DNA of 64,000 bases from contig DASUHB010000050.1 in the NCBI GenBank assembly GCA_036273715.1, positions 23,215-87,214 on the forward strand, in the 5' to 3' direction. Position numbers and translations under genes: made by a program. The notes under the pieces are model-generated. The model was given only the letters and a program-made list of their open reading frames with translations, did not search any database and had not been told where the DNA came from. Shown one piece after another: positions 52,192 to 64,000 of this stretch (position 1 is its first letter; the number at the start of each line of letters is the position of its first letter). The DNA comes from Gemmatimonadaceae bacterium. GTDB taxonomy: Bacteria; Gemmatimonadota; Gemmatimonadetes; Gemmatimonadales; Gemmatimonadaceae.

Positions 52192-54231
52192 GTGTCTCTC
52201 GAGTCCCACACACAATCGCTGAACGCCGCACAGCTGGCTGCCGCCCAACATGGCGACGGCCCGCTCCTGATCATCGCCGGCGCCGGCACCGGCAAGACGC
52301 GCACGCTCGTCCATCGCGTCGCGCACCTCGTCGCCACCGGCGTCCGGCCGCACCGCATTCTCCTGCTCACGTTCACGCGACGCGCTGCTCAGGAAATGCT
52401 CGAGCGCGCCGAGCGACTGGTGGGAGGAACGAAGGGACGCGTGCACGGCGGTACCTTCCACGCTACCGCCCACCGCCTGCTCCGCGCCTACGGCGAGGCC
52501 GCCGGCATCGCCAAGGATTTCACCATTCTCGATCAGGGCGACGCCGTCGACCTCATGGGCATCGCCCGGGCCCGGTTGGGCTTCGGCCAGCGCGCGTCCC
52601 GCTTCCCGAAAAAGGAAACGCTGCACCACGTGTACTCGCGCCACATCAACACCGATATCCCGGTGGATGATGTGCTGCGCGACGAGTTCCCGCAGTTCGC
52701 CGACGACGCGCCCGAAGTGCGCCGCGTATTCGCCGACTACATCGCGCGCAAGGAAGAGCGCAATCTCGTCGACTACGACGACCTGCTCCTCTTCTGGGCC
52801 GGCATGCTCGAAGGCTCCGCCGAGCTCGCGACGCGCATCGCCGGACTCTACGACCACGTGCTGGTGGACGAATACCAGGACACCAACCTGCTCCAGGCGC
52901 GCATTCTCCGCGGCATGTGCCGCACGCATCGCAACATCACCGTCGTCGGCGACGACGCGCAAAGCATTTACGCATTCCGCGGTGCAAATATCCGCAACAT
53001 CCTTGACTTCCCGGCGCAGTTCACCGGCGCGACCATCGTCACGCTCGAAACCAACTATCGGTCGACGCAACCCATTCTCGATGTCACCAACACCGTCATC
53101 TCCCGGGCGCGCGAACGCTATACGAAAAACCTGCGCACCCACCGGTCCGGCGGCGACCTTCCGGCGCTCGTGACCGCGCGGGACGAGCACGATCAAACAC
53201 GGTGGGTCGTGGACCGGGTGCTCGAGCTCCACGAATCCGGTACGCCGCTGCGCGAGATCGCGGTGCTCTTTCGCGCCGGCTACATGTCCGCCGACCTCGA
53301 GATCGAGCTCACCAATCGCAAAATCCCGTTCGAGAAATGGGGCGGCCTCAAGTTCCTCGAAGCGGCGCACGTCAAAGACGTGCTCGCCTTCCTTCGGTTG
53401 GTCGAGAACCCGCGGGACGAGGTGAGCTGGTATCGCGTGCTCCTGCTGCTGCCGGGCATCGGCGAGGCGACTGCGCGCGCCGCGGTCGAGCGCATTGCGG
53501 CAGCGGCGTGGGACCCGCAGGCCCTCGCCGCGTGCACGCCGCCCGCGCGGGCCCGAGCGGCGCACGACTCGCTGGTCACGCTGCTGGCGACGTTAGGCGA
53601 AACGGGACACGGCGCGCCGGCGGTCGCCGGCGAGATCGCGCTCGTGCGCCGCCTCTACGACGACATTCTGCGCGAGCGCTACGACAACATCGAGCCGCGC
53701 CTCGCCGATCTCGACCAGCTCGAAGTGATTGCCGGCCACTTCCCGTCGCGCGCCGCATTTCTGAGCGAGCTCGCGCTCGAGCCGCCATCCGGCACCCAAG
53801 ATCTCGCCGGCCCAGACGATCGCGTGGACGACGCCCTCATACTCAGCACCGCGCACAGCGCCAAGGGCCGCGAATGGGACGCCGTCTTCATCATCTGGGC
53901 AGTGGATGGCTGGTTCCCATCATCACGCGCGCTCCGCGACGACGATGAAGCCGAGGAAGAACGACGTCTCATGTACGTCGCGATGACGCGGGCGCGCCAT
54001 CAGCTCGCGGTCGTGCACCCGCTCAACACGTACGGCTCGCGATGGGGCTCGGAGTACACCATCGATCAGTTGTCGCGCTTCATCGACGGCGGAGTGCGCG
54101 AGCGCATGCGCCGGGTGGCGGCTGTGGCCGAGGTACAGCAGCCGGCTCCGGCAGCCGCGGCGCCGGTCGGACCACCGCTCGACCTCCGCGCGCTGGTGCG
54201 CGGTCGCTTCGGCGCCGGCGGCAACGCCTAA
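52192..54231 (+). CDS. UvrD/PcrA-like superfamily 1A DNA helicase
   Basis: This 679-residue 3'-5' helicase has the motifs in order: Q-motif LNAAQLAAAQ, Walker A AGAGTGKT (about 29-36), LLTFTRRAAQEML, motif II VDEYQDTNLLQ, VVGDDAQSIYAFRGA (motif III), LETNYRST (IV), LSTAHSAKGREWDAVFI (motif V) and EERRLMYVAMTRARHQLAV (motif VI). It is shorter than UvrD (about 720) because the C-terminal region is reduced to a Pro/Ala tail, so its partners may differ. GTG 52192 is chosen; the upstream open frame is the shadow of the molybdopterin gene. Its TAA and the convergent gene's TAG share the bases 54228-54231. Confidence 0.88.
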   Translation: MSLESHTQSLNAAQLAAAQHGDGPLLIIAGAGTGKTRTLVHRVAHLVATGVRPHRILLLTFTRRAAQEMLERAERLVGGTKGRVHGGTFHATAHRLLRAYGEAAGIAKDFTILDQGDAVDLMGIARARLGFGQRASRFPKKETLHHVYSRHINTDIPVDDVLRDEFPQFADDAPEVRRVFADYIARKEERNLVDYDDLLLFWAGMLEGSAELATRIAGLYDHVLVDEYQDTNLLQARILRGMCRTHRNITVVGDDAQSIYAFRGANIRNILDFPAQFTGATIVTLETNYRSTQPILDVTNTVISRARERYTKNLRTHRSGGDLPALVTARDEHDQTRWVVDRVLELHESGTPLREIAVLFRAGYMSADLEIELTNRKIPFEKWGGLKFLEAAHVKDVLAFLRLVENPRDEVSWYRVLLLLPGIGEATARAAVERIAAAAWDPQALAACTPPARARAAHDSLVTLLATLGETGHGAPAVAGEIALVRRLYDDILRERYDNIEPRLADLDQLEVIAGHFPSRAAFLSELALEPPSGTQDLAGPDDRVDDALILSTAHSAKGREWDAVFIIWAVDGWFPSSRALRDDDEAEEERRLMYVAMTRARHQLAVVHPLNTYGSRWGSEYTIDQLSRFIDGGVRERMRRVAAVAEVQQPAPAAAAPVGPPLDLRALVRGRFGAGGNA

Positions 54232-55340
54232 CGGACGGCCGAGTCGCCGGCCGCGCCGGACGCGGCGTGCGCTGTCACCCAGTCGCGCACGGCGCCATAC
54301 GGATCGTTCGGCCGCGACTTGGCCAGCGCGATGATCTCGGTCACGGCGCGATGCAAATCGCCGCCCTCGCGATCGAGCACGTCGTCGAACAGATCGAGAC
54401 CCGTTCGATAGACACGCCGCGAGAGCACGATCGCGTTGTTGAGCACCAGCTGCACGCGCACCCCGGGCGGGATCCCGGGCAATCGCGGCAGCACGTCCTG
54501 CATGAAGTGCGTACGCGCCCTCGCGAACACGGTGTCGCGCGCCGCAAGCCGCGCCGCCGCGCTGGCCGGATGCGCGCGAAACGCCGAATCGAGCCCGTCG
54601 AACACACTCTGCCAGAATGCGCCTAACAATCGATCGCGCGCCCAATCCTGTCGGCTCTCCCGCAGGTGCACCGTGTCGCCGCGCGAAGCGAAGAACCGCA
54701 TCGCCCCGTGCGCACCCACGAAGTTCGCGAACGACTCGTTGAACACTGCCTGTCCCGGCGCATAGAACGTGTTGTGCGTCAACTCGTGAATCACGGTGTT
54801 CGCCAGACTCGCCGTGTCCTCGTGCAGCGTACTCGATACCAGCGGGTCTTCGAACCAACCGAGCGTACTGAACGCCGACGCCGGACGCACGTACGTGTCC
54901 AGCCCCTTCGCCTCGAGCGACTTCGCCTCGTCGAACGCGCCCTGTTTCGTGAAATAGCCCTTGTACGGCACGCGACCGACGATCGGAAACCACCACGTGT
55001 ACGGTCGCAGCCGGTCGCGGTACGCGGCACCCACCACCAGGACCAGCGTGTCCGAATCGAGTCGGCTGTAGGTGGTGAAGCTCTCGTCGGCGTCGAGGTG
55101 CAGCGAGTCGGCGGCAAACGTTCGCGCCTCGAGCACCAGCTGCAGCTTGGCCCGTGTCACGGGATCGGTGGACGGCGATGCGATCAGCGCGCTGATCGAG
55201 CGCCGGCGGACCAGGATCTTTCCCTCTTCCCACGCGGCCTTGGCGAGATAGCGGCCAATCGGCGTGAGCACCAGAAACGCGACCACCAGCACGAGGACGG
55301 CGACGAGTATCCGTCCGATGATGCGTGCGGGCGACCTCAC
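54228..55340 (-). CDS. membrane-anchored putative aminopeptidase (PF10023 type)
   Basis: This 370-residue protein has an N-terminal helix (IIGRILVAVLVLVVAFLVLT), probably a signal anchor, followed by a soluble domain with the zinc-peptidase motif HELTHNTFY (His185-Glu186-His189). The third ligand is likely the glutamate in VFNESFANF, about 14 residues later. Such proteins are annotated as putative aminopeptidases of the COG4324 type, and no substrate is known. The charge pattern of the N-terminus puts the catalytic domain outside the cytoplasm. It is on the minus strand, convergent with the helicase gene; the 278 bp upstream (55341-55618) are the leader of dnaE and show nothing else. Confidence 0.8.
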   Translation of the reverse strand: MRSPARIIGRILVAVLVLVVAFLVLTPIGRYLAKAAWEEGKILVRRRSISALIASPSTDPVTRAKLQLVLEARTFAADSLHLDADESFTTYSRLDSDTLVLVVGAAYRDRLRPYTWWFPIVGRVPYKGYFTKQGAFDEAKSLEAKGLDTYVRPASAFSTLGWFEDPLVSSTLHEDTASLANTVIHELTHNTFYAPGQAVFNESFANFVGAHGAMRFFASRGDTVHLRESRQDWARDRLLGAFWQSVFDGLDSAFRAHPASAAARLAARDTVFARARTHFMQDVLPRLPGIPPGVRVQLVLNNAIVLSRRVYRTGLDLFDDVLDREGGDLHRAVTEIIALAKSRPNDPYGAVRDWVTAHAASGAAGDSAVR

Positions 55341-55618
55341 GAGATGAAACCCTCCTCGATCATCGTCGGCGTGGCGCGTTCCATATCAGTCTCGACCGTG
55401 CGGCTCGCGCATGCGCTTCCAGCGTGCGAGCACCGATGCGCGCGAGCATCGCGCGCTGCCCGAGCAAAGGTATCCGGCGCGCGCCGGCGATGCATGCGAG
55501 AGCGCCGGCCACGAAGCCCTGTCCTCGAGACGCTCGGGGCGTATACTACGGAAGCGTTCACGCGCCTCGCCTTGGTGCCGCGCGAGAGCCGCCCGTCGAC
55601 GCCACCAGCCCATACCCG

Positions 55619-59104
<3,486 letters not shown>

Positions 59105-59105
59105 A

Positions 59106-60074
59106 ATGGCGAGCTCGACGACGATGGAGTTCGAGAAGCCGATCGCTGAGCTGGAAAAACAGATAGACGAGCTGAAACGGACCGCGGGCAAGCGACAGAT
59201 GAGCGTGACCGAAGAAATTGCGCCGCTCGAGCGGAAGCTCGACGAGCTGCGCGCCGAGGTCTACAAGAATCTGTCGCCGTTGCAGCGTGTCCAAGTGGCG
59301 CGCAACAACAAGCGCCCCTTCACGCTCGACTATCTGCAGCTCGCGTTCACCGATTTCATCGAGCTCCACGGCGATCGGCTCTATCACGAAGACGCCGCGA
59401 TCGTCGGCGGTTGGGCGCGCCTCGAAGGCGAGACCGTGATGGTGATCGGCCACCAGCGCGGCCGCGACACCAAGGAAAATCTCAAGCGCAACTTCGGCAT
59501 GCCGCACCCCGAGGGCTATCGCAAGGCCCTCCGTCTCATGAAGCTCGCCGAGAAGTTCCACGTCCCCGTGATCACGTTCATCGACACGCCCGGCGCGTGG
59601 GCCGGTCTGGGCGCGGAAGAACGCGGGCAGTCGGAGGCCATCGCCCGCAACCTGTTCGAGATGAGCCGCCTCGAGGTGCCGATCGTGTCCACGGTCATCG
59701 GCGAGGGCGGCTCCGGCGGCGCGCTAGCGTTAGGCGTGGCCGACCGCGTCCTGATGATGGAAAACGCCGTGTATTCGGTGATCACCGTCGAGGGCTGCGC
59801 GGCCATTCTCTGGAAGGATGGCAAGAGTCCCGAGATGCGCGAGCGCGCCGCCTCGGCGCTCCGCATCACCGCGCAGGATCTGCTCGAGTTGGGCGTGATC
59901 GATGAGATCATCCCGGAGCCGGTGGGCGGCGCGCATGCCAATCATGAAGCGGCCGCGCAGGCCGTCCACCAGGCCGTGAGCCGCGCGCTCGAGGAGTTAG
60001 GCCGCTACCGTCCGGAAAAGCTCGTCCGGCGCCGCCGGGAGAAGTTCCTCGCCATGGGGCAATACGCCGAGTAG
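59106..60074 (+). CDS. accA: acetyl-CoA carboxylase carboxyltransferase, alpha subunit
   Basis: This 322-residue subunit transfers carboxylate from biotin to acetyl-CoA to make malonyl-CoA for fatty acid synthesis. It has [15 protein letters not shown] near residues 9-23, [20 protein letters not shown] near 70-89, [21 protein letters not shown] near 120-140, [23 protein letters not shown] near 158-180 and [21 protein letters not shown] near 200-220. The partner AccD and the biotin subunits are not in the window. It follows dnaE by one base, the same order as in many bacteria. Confidence 0.97.
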   Translation: MASSTTMEFEKPIAELEKQIDELKRTAGKRQMSVTEEIAPLERKLDELRAEVYKNLSPLQRVQVARNNKRPFTLDYLQLAFTDFIELHGDRLYHEDAAIVGGWARLEGETVMVIGHQRGRDTKENLKRNFGMPHPEGYRKALRLMKLAEKFHVPVITFIDTPGAWAGLGAEERGQSEAIARNLFEMSRLEVPIVSTVIGEGGSGGALALGVADRVLMMENAVYSVITVEGCAAILWKDGKSPEMRERAASALRITAQDLLELGVIDEIIPEPVGGAHANHEAAAQAVHQAVSRALEELGRYRPEKLVRRRREKFLAMGQYAE

Positions 60075-60086
60075 CGACAGACCACG

Positions 60087-61154
60087 ATGGCCACGCAACT
60101 GATCGAAGTCGCGTTCAAGGGCAATCGCAAGGAGTTCTTCCTCTGGGACGTGGAAGAACCCCCGCGCCTGCACGCGTCGGTGATCGTCGAAGCAGATCGC
60201 GGCGAGGACCTCGGCCGCATCCACTCGGTGGGCGAGCTCGCCGAGCACCGCTGCGGCGGCTGCGCGCATGGCTGCGGCGCCGCGCGCCCCGAACGCAAAG
60301 TGCTGCGCACGGCGACAGCCGACGAAGAGCGTCGCGCCGCCGAGCTGCGCGGCCAGGACGAAGACACACGCCGCAAGGTGATGGAAAAGGTCAAGCAGCA
60401 CGGCTTGATCATGAAGGTGTCCGACGCGGAGTGGCAGTGGGACCGGCGCAAGCTCACCATCTATTTCACGGCCGAGCGGCGCGTGGATTTCCGCGCGCTC
60501 GTGCGCGACCTCGCAGCGGCGTTTCGCACGCGCATCGAGCTCAAGCAAATCGGCGTCCGCGATGAGGCCAAGCGCCTGAGCGGCATCGGCCGCTGCGGAC
60601 GCGAGTATTGCTCCGCGTCGTGGCTGCCCGAGCTGCGCCCCGTGAACCTGCAGGTGGCCAAGGATCAACGGCTCTCGCTCAACCCGTCCCAGATCTCCGG
60701 CGCGTGCGGACGGCTCATGTGCTGTCTGCGGTACGAGCACGAGTTCTACGCGCAAGCGCGCAAGCGCTTTCCGAAGGAGGGACGCGTGCTCACGACCACG
60801 CGCGGCGAAGAAAAGGTTGTGACCAACGATATCTTCAACGACCGCGTGACGCTGCGCGGCACGGACGGTGAGACGCGCGTCGTTCCGTTAGCCGATCTCA
60901 AGGCGGAGATCGAGCGGCGGTCGCCGCTCTCGGTCGAGCGCATAGACGACGAACCCGACGTCGACGAACCGGTGGACGACGCGGACAGCGCGGTCGACAC
61001 GGTGCTCGACGCGGGGCTCGATGCGGCCGACGAGGAGGCGCCCCAATCGGAGCCTGCCGCCGCGGCGTCGGATGCGTCGCGCGGACGCCGATCCCACCGC
61101 CGCCGGGGCCGCCGCGGCGGACGCCGCAGCCGCCCCGGCGGCGATCCGCAGTGA
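60087..61154 (+). CDS. ricT: PSP1-domain protein, RicT-like
   Basis: This 355-residue protein has the PSP1 C-terminal domain at about residues 60-265: cysteine-rich HRCGGCAHGCG near 54-64, then SGIGRCGREYCSASW near 165-179 and SGACGRLMCCLRYEHEFY near 207-224. In Bacillus, RicT joins RicA and RicF in an iron-sulfur complex that affects RNase Y cleavage, sporulation and competence; the cysteines fit cluster binding. The C-terminal 100 residues are an acidic then Arg/Gly-rich disordered tail. It starts 12 bp after accA. The symbol is tentative because RicA and RicF are not in the window. Confidence 0.8.
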   Translation: MATQLIEVAFKGNRKEFFLWDVEEPPRLHASVIVEADRGEDLGRIHSVGELAEHRCGGCAHGCGAARPERKVLRTATADEERRAAELRGQDEDTRRKVMEKVKQHGLIMKVSDAEWQWDRRKLTIYFTAERRVDFRALVRDLAAAFRTRIELKQIGVRDEAKRLSGIGRCGREYCSASWLPELRPVNLQVAKDQRLSLNPSQISGACGRLMCCLRYEHEFYAQARKRFPKEGRVLTTTRGEEKVVTNDIFNDRVTLRGTDGETRVVPLADLKAEIERRSPLSVERIDDEPDVDEPVDDADSAVDTVLDAGLDAADEEAPQSEPAAAASDASRGRRSHRRRGRRGGRRSRPGGDPQ

Positions 61155-61231
61155 CGTTCCGCCCGTCGCGGCGGCGCGCCTAACGGCGCCCCGCCGCCCC
61201 CGCCCTCCGACAGGACTACCGTACCCGCATC

Positions 61232-62779
61232 GTGCCTCGATTCTACCTCACGACCGCCATCGACTACGCGAACGGCGAGCCGCATCTGGGCCACGCCTTC
61301 GAGAAGATCGGCGCCGATGCCATCGCCCGGTACCACCGTCTGTTAGGCGACGACGTGTGGTTCCTCATCGGCATGGACGAGCACGGACAGAAAGTCGCCC
61401 AGACCGCGACCGAGCGCGGCCTCTCGCCGCAGCAGCTCACCGACCAGATCGCCGAAAGCTTCCAGCGGATGTGGGACCACCTCGAAATCTCCCACGACCA
61501 GTTCATCCGCACGTCCTCCGCCGAACACCGCGAAGGCGTCCGCGACCTGCTGGAGCGCATCTTCGAGCGCAACCCCGACGACTTCTATGAAAAGTCGTAT
61601 CAGGGCTGGTACTGCGTCGGGTGCGAAGCGTTCAAGCAGGACTCCGAGATCTTCGACGGCCACTGCGTGCTCCACCCCACGCGCACGCTCGAGTGGGTCG
61701 AGGAGCGCAACTGGTTTTTCCGGCTGTCTGCCTATCAGGACCGCCTCCGTACGCACATCACCGAGCACCCGAAATTCGTGCAGCCCGAGTCCCGCCGCAA
61801 CGAGATCCTGAGCCTGCTGGACCAGGGCCTCGAGGACGTGTCGGCGAGCCGGTCGCGGTTCTCGTGGGGCGTTCCCTTCCCTCGCCCAACGAGCGACGGC
61901 GAACAGCAAACGACGTACGTGTGGTTCGACGCGCTGCCTAACTACTGGACCGCGCCCCGATTTCCGGGATCGCGCGCTCACTGGCCCGCGCAGCTCCACG
62001 TGATCGGCAAGGACATCACGCGCTTCCACTGCGTGATCTGGCCGGCGATGCTGTGGGCCGCCGGCGAAGCGCTGCCCGAGCGCGTCTGGGCGCACGGCTT
62101 CGTTCAGTTAGGCGGCGAGCGGTTCAGCAAGAGCGCCGGGGTCAAGCTCGAGCTGGCGGAAGCCGTGGACCGGTTCGGATCCGACGCCTTTCGATATTTT
62201 CTGCTGCGCGAAGTGCCGTTCGATGCCGACGGCAACTTCTCCTGGGAACGCTTCGAGGAGCGCTATACGTCGGACCTCGCCAACGGACTCGGCAACCTCG
62301 CCAGCCGGACCATCGCGATGATCCAGAAGTACTGCGATGGCGACGTGCCGCACGTGAGCGCCGCATCGCTCGCCGGCGCCGCGCCGTGGGTGGAGATCGA
62401 ACGAGTTCAGTATCGGCGCGCGATGAAGGGCTTGCTGCTGCACGAAGCGCTCGCCGCAGCATGGCGCGTCGTGGCGCGCGCCAACGAGTACGTCGATCGG
62501 CAAGCGCCCTGGAAACTGTCCAAGGATCCATCGCGCGCCGACGAGCTGCGCGAGACGCTTGCCGCGCTCGCGTGGATGTTGACGCACCTCGCGCTCATGC
62601 TCGCGCCGTTCATGCCGACCAAGGCGCAGGAGCTGTGGCGTCAGTTAGGCGGGACGGGGAACATCGATGAGCAACGTTGGCCCGCTGCGGACGAAACCCC
62701 CGTCGCATCGCTGGAACCGAGCGGATGGCGCGTCGAGAAAGGCCTGGGTCTCTTTCCACGAGAAACCGCCGCGGCGTGA
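61232..62779 (+). CDS. metG: methionyl-tRNA synthetase
   Basis: In this 515-residue class I synthetase HLGH at residues 18-21 replaces HIGH, GWYCVGCEAF near 125 is the zinc knuckle region, GKDITRFHCVIWPAML near 265-280 positions the substrate, and the KMSKS loop is RFSKSAG near 297-303. NGLGNLASRT near 350 begins the anticodon-binding helices. It lacks the C-terminal tRNA-binding EMAP-like domain of E. coli MetG and resembles the shorter Thermus-type enzyme. The start is GTG 61232. Confidence 0.96.
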   Translation: MPRFYLTTAIDYANGEPHLGHAFEKIGADAIARYHRLLGDDVWFLIGMDEHGQKVAQTATERGLSPQQLTDQIAESFQRMWDHLEISHDQFIRTSSAEHREGVRDLLERIFERNPDDFYEKSYQGWYCVGCEAFKQDSEIFDGHCVLHPTRTLEWVEERNWFFRLSAYQDRLRTHITEHPKFVQPESRRNEILSLLDQGLEDVSASRSRFSWGVPFPRPTSDGEQQTTYVWFDALPNYWTAPRFPGSRAHWPAQLHVIGKDITRFHCVIWPAMLWAAGEALPERVWAHGFVQLGGERFSKSAGVKLELAEAVDRFGSDAFRYFLLREVPFDADGNFSWERFEERYTSDLANGLGNLASRTIAMIQKYCDGDVPHVSAASLAGAAPWVEIERVQYRRAMKGLLLHEALAAAWRVVARANEYVDRQAPWKLSKDPSRADELRETLAALAWMLTHLALMLAPFMPTKAQELWRQLGGTGNIDEQRWPAADETPVASLEPSGWRVEKGLGLFPRETAAA

Positions 62780-62872
62780 CGCGTCCCGCGGCCATTCATT
62801 CGCAGCCGTCAGCGCCGCTCCGTCACCTCGCCCGAGGGGCAAGTAACGCTATGTGGCGCAACGAAAACAGAT

Positions 62873-62902
62873 GTTTCACGCGTGACTCCCCACGCATGAA
62901 AC
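62873..62902. repeat. imperfect 12-bp inverted repeat upstream of the M23 peptidase gene
   Basis: GTTTCACGCGTG (62873-62884) and CACGCATGAAAC (62891-62902) pair at 11 of 12 positions around a 6-base loop. It lies in the 177-bp gap after metG and before the ATG at 62957, with no T-tract. It may be an operator or an RNA stem. No riboswitch family is recognised. Confidence 0.6.
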
Positions 62903-62956
62903 GAGTCCTCCTGCTGTAACCCCCCTCCATACAGCTGCTGCCATCGAGAGGTCTCC

Positions 62957-63829
62957 ATGCGCGCCGACCGCCGTTGGACCATCATGCTCGTCCCGAACGG
63001 TTGCGACGCCGCGCGGAGCATCACCATCAGCTCCGCCGCGATCCGGCGCTCTCTTCGAATCGGCGGCGCCGCTCTCGTCGCAGTGCTCGTACTCACCGGC
63101 GCGGTGCTGACGCGGTCGGCGCTCGCGCCGCACCCGGCCCAGGCGCCGTCGCCTGCATTTCAAGCGCGGCTCAACGGCCTGCTCGACACGATCGAGACCA
63201 TTGCGCACCGCGATGAGCAGATTCGGTTGCTCGCGGGGTTGCCGCAAGACTCGGTGTCCGCGTTGCTCTCGGATCATCCCGCAGACAGCAGCTACGTCCA
63301 GCGCGAGGGCATGGTGTCGCACCCGAATCTCGATCTGCTCATCCGTCGTGCGAATTCGCTCGCCGCGAGCTTCGCGGAAGTTTCCGACACGCTGTCGCAG
63401 CACGCCGAGCGGTTGTCGCACATTCCGTCGATCATGCCGACGGCCGGATGGCTCTCGAGTGCATTCAGTCGTTCGCGGTTCCACCCCATTCTGCACATCA
63501 GACGGCCGCACGAGGGCATCGATGTGAGCGCGCCGATGGGTGCGCCGATCGTCGCGCCTGCCGCCGGCACTGTGACGATGGTCACGGTGCAAACCGGATA
63601 CGGGAATGTGCTCGAGATCGACCACGGCGGTGGCATTGTCACCAAGTACGCGCACTGTTCGCGGATCGTGGTGCGCGTCGGCCAGCACGTCGATCGCGGG
63701 CAAGTGATTGCCAACGTTGGCAATACCGGTCTGTCGACCGGTCCGCACCTGCACTACGAAATTCACGTGCAGGGGAAGGTGGTGGATCCGCTCACGTACG
63801 TCCTTCCCGCCGGCGCCATCCCCGACTAA
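62957..63829 (+). CDS. M23-family metallopeptidase (peptidoglycan LytM-type)
   Basis: In this 290-residue protein an N-terminal hydrophobic segment (about residues 32-55) acts as a signal anchor, a helical region follows (about 60-165), and then the LytM domain: PHEGIDVSAPMGAPIVAPAAGTV near 184-205 with the first zinc His and Asp, YAHCSRIVVRVGQHVDRGQ near 231-249, and GPHLHYEIHVQGK near 262-274 with the second His pair. It is likely a cell-wall endopeptidase or an EnvC/NlpD-like amidase activator; the zinc ligands appear intact. A GAGAGG Shine-Dalgarno stands about 5 bases before ATG 62957. Confidence 0.9.
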   Translation: MRADRRWTIMLVPNGCDAARSITISSAAIRRSLRIGGAALVAVLVLTGAVLTRSALAPHPAQAPSPAFQARLNGLLDTIETIAHRDEQIRLLAGLPQDSVSALLSDHPADSSYVQREGMVSHPNLDLLIRRANSLAASFAEVSDTLSQHAERLSHIPSIMPTAGWLSSAFSRSRFHPILHIRRPHEGIDVSAPMGAPIVAPAAGTVTMVTVQTGYGNVLEIDHGGGIVTKYAHCSRIVVRVGQHVDRGQVIANVGNTGLSTGPHLHYEIHVQGKVVDPLTYVLPAGAIPD

Positions 63830-63883
63830 CGCCGGGCTTGCCGGAGCGCTACCCGCGTGGCCGGTAGTTTGCCTTCGCCTCTA

Positions 63884-63889
63884 TTGACA
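63884..63889 (+). promoter_or_regulatory. perfect -35 hexamer upstream of the last partial gene
   Basis: TTGACA is a complete match to the -35 consensus. At 17-18 bp spacing the -10 position reads CACTCT/ACTCTG, a poor match, so this is a partial promoter call for the gene beginning at 63958. Confidence 0.35.
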
Positions 63890-63957
63890 ATCTTTCCCGG
63901 AAGCCGCACTCTGGAATGGCGTCGTTTCCCTGCTGTGGTCGGCCTCAGGAGGCTGCT

Positions 63958-64000
63958 ATGCGGGCATTTTACCCCTCGTTGGCGATGCTGCTGATGGGCG
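63958..64000 (+). CDS. start of an exported protein, truncated by the window end
   Basis: An ATG at 63958 is preceded by AGGAGG six bases upstream, the best Shine-Dalgarno in the final kilobase. The 14 visible residues begin MRAFYPSLAMLLMG, a charged residue followed by a hydrophobic run, the start of a signal peptide or membrane segment. Nothing more can be said. Confidence 0.6.
   Translation, partial: MRAFYPSLAMLLMG

Overview
The window reads as the chromosome of a high-GC, diderm (outer-membrane-bearing) bacterium, most plausibly a Gemmatimonadota or a relative. This rests on base composition (by eye about two-thirds G+C), many lipoproteins with Ig-like or unrecognised exported domains, an Omp85-like barrel protein, frequent GTG starts and pervasive stop/start overlaps (ATGA, GTGA, TGATG). 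The taxon is an inference and was not tested by any search. Nearly all sequence is coding. There is no rRNA, no recognisable tRNA, no CRISPR array, no insertion sequence and no phage module.

Layout. 1-4.8 kb: end of a V4R-domain gene, a phosphoribosyltransferase, a TPR protein, an orphan ParA ATPase, a lipoprotein and an acyl-CoA synthetase. 4.8-7.2 kb: a tightly packed minus-strand operon of a PTPS-like enzyme, GTP cyclohydrolase I, a short-chain reductase and a Trm112/methyltransferase-like protein, which looks like a tetrahydrobiopterin route. 7.4-11.4 kb: two ion or anion transporters, a small membrane protein, an NAD-dependent epimerase-like protein, and an unannotated small RNA of about 190 nt with its own promoter and terminator. 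11.7-17 kb: a frameshifted NTF2-like gene and the sbcD-sbcC-GNAT operon. 17-26 kb: exported proteins, an AsnC-type ligand domain, an aminotransferase, a catalytically dead DEAD-box-like protein with a DbpA-type RNA-binding domain, thymidine kinase and dephospho-CoA kinase. This stretch is nearly free of the heptamer described below. 26-30 kb: gcvH facing gcvP. 30-36 kb: a complete Dpp/Opp-type ABC importer operon. 36-43 kb: outer-membrane, coiled-coil, zinc-ribbon and amidotransferase genes and a glycosyltransferase/DUF3108 operon. 43-51.5 kb: thiO, then lipA-pdhA-pdhB-pdhC-lpd-lipB, a complete pyruvate dehydrogenase with the two genes needed to lipoylate it. 51.5-64 kb: a molybdopterin-fold oxidoreductase, a UvrD-like helicase, a membrane aminopeptidase-like protein, and a replication/translation/lipid housekeeping run (dnaE-accA-ricT-metG) followed by an M23 peptidase.

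Three features stand out. First, the heptamer GTTAGGC/GCCTAAC occurs about 70 times by hand count, roughly one per kilobase and many times more than base composition predicts. It supplies most of the rare TTA codons and several stop codons, forms a perfect palindrome between convergent genes, and is amplified as a 12-bp tandem array inside one gene. Second, an intergenic RNA at about 8622-8810 has a promoter, a rod-like fold reminiscent of 6S RNA and a U-tract terminator. Third, a dispersed intergenic repeat family with a GCGGACAAAGC core occurs at about 25.8, 49.1 and 51.4 kb, and at the last site has become the C-terminal tail of LipB.
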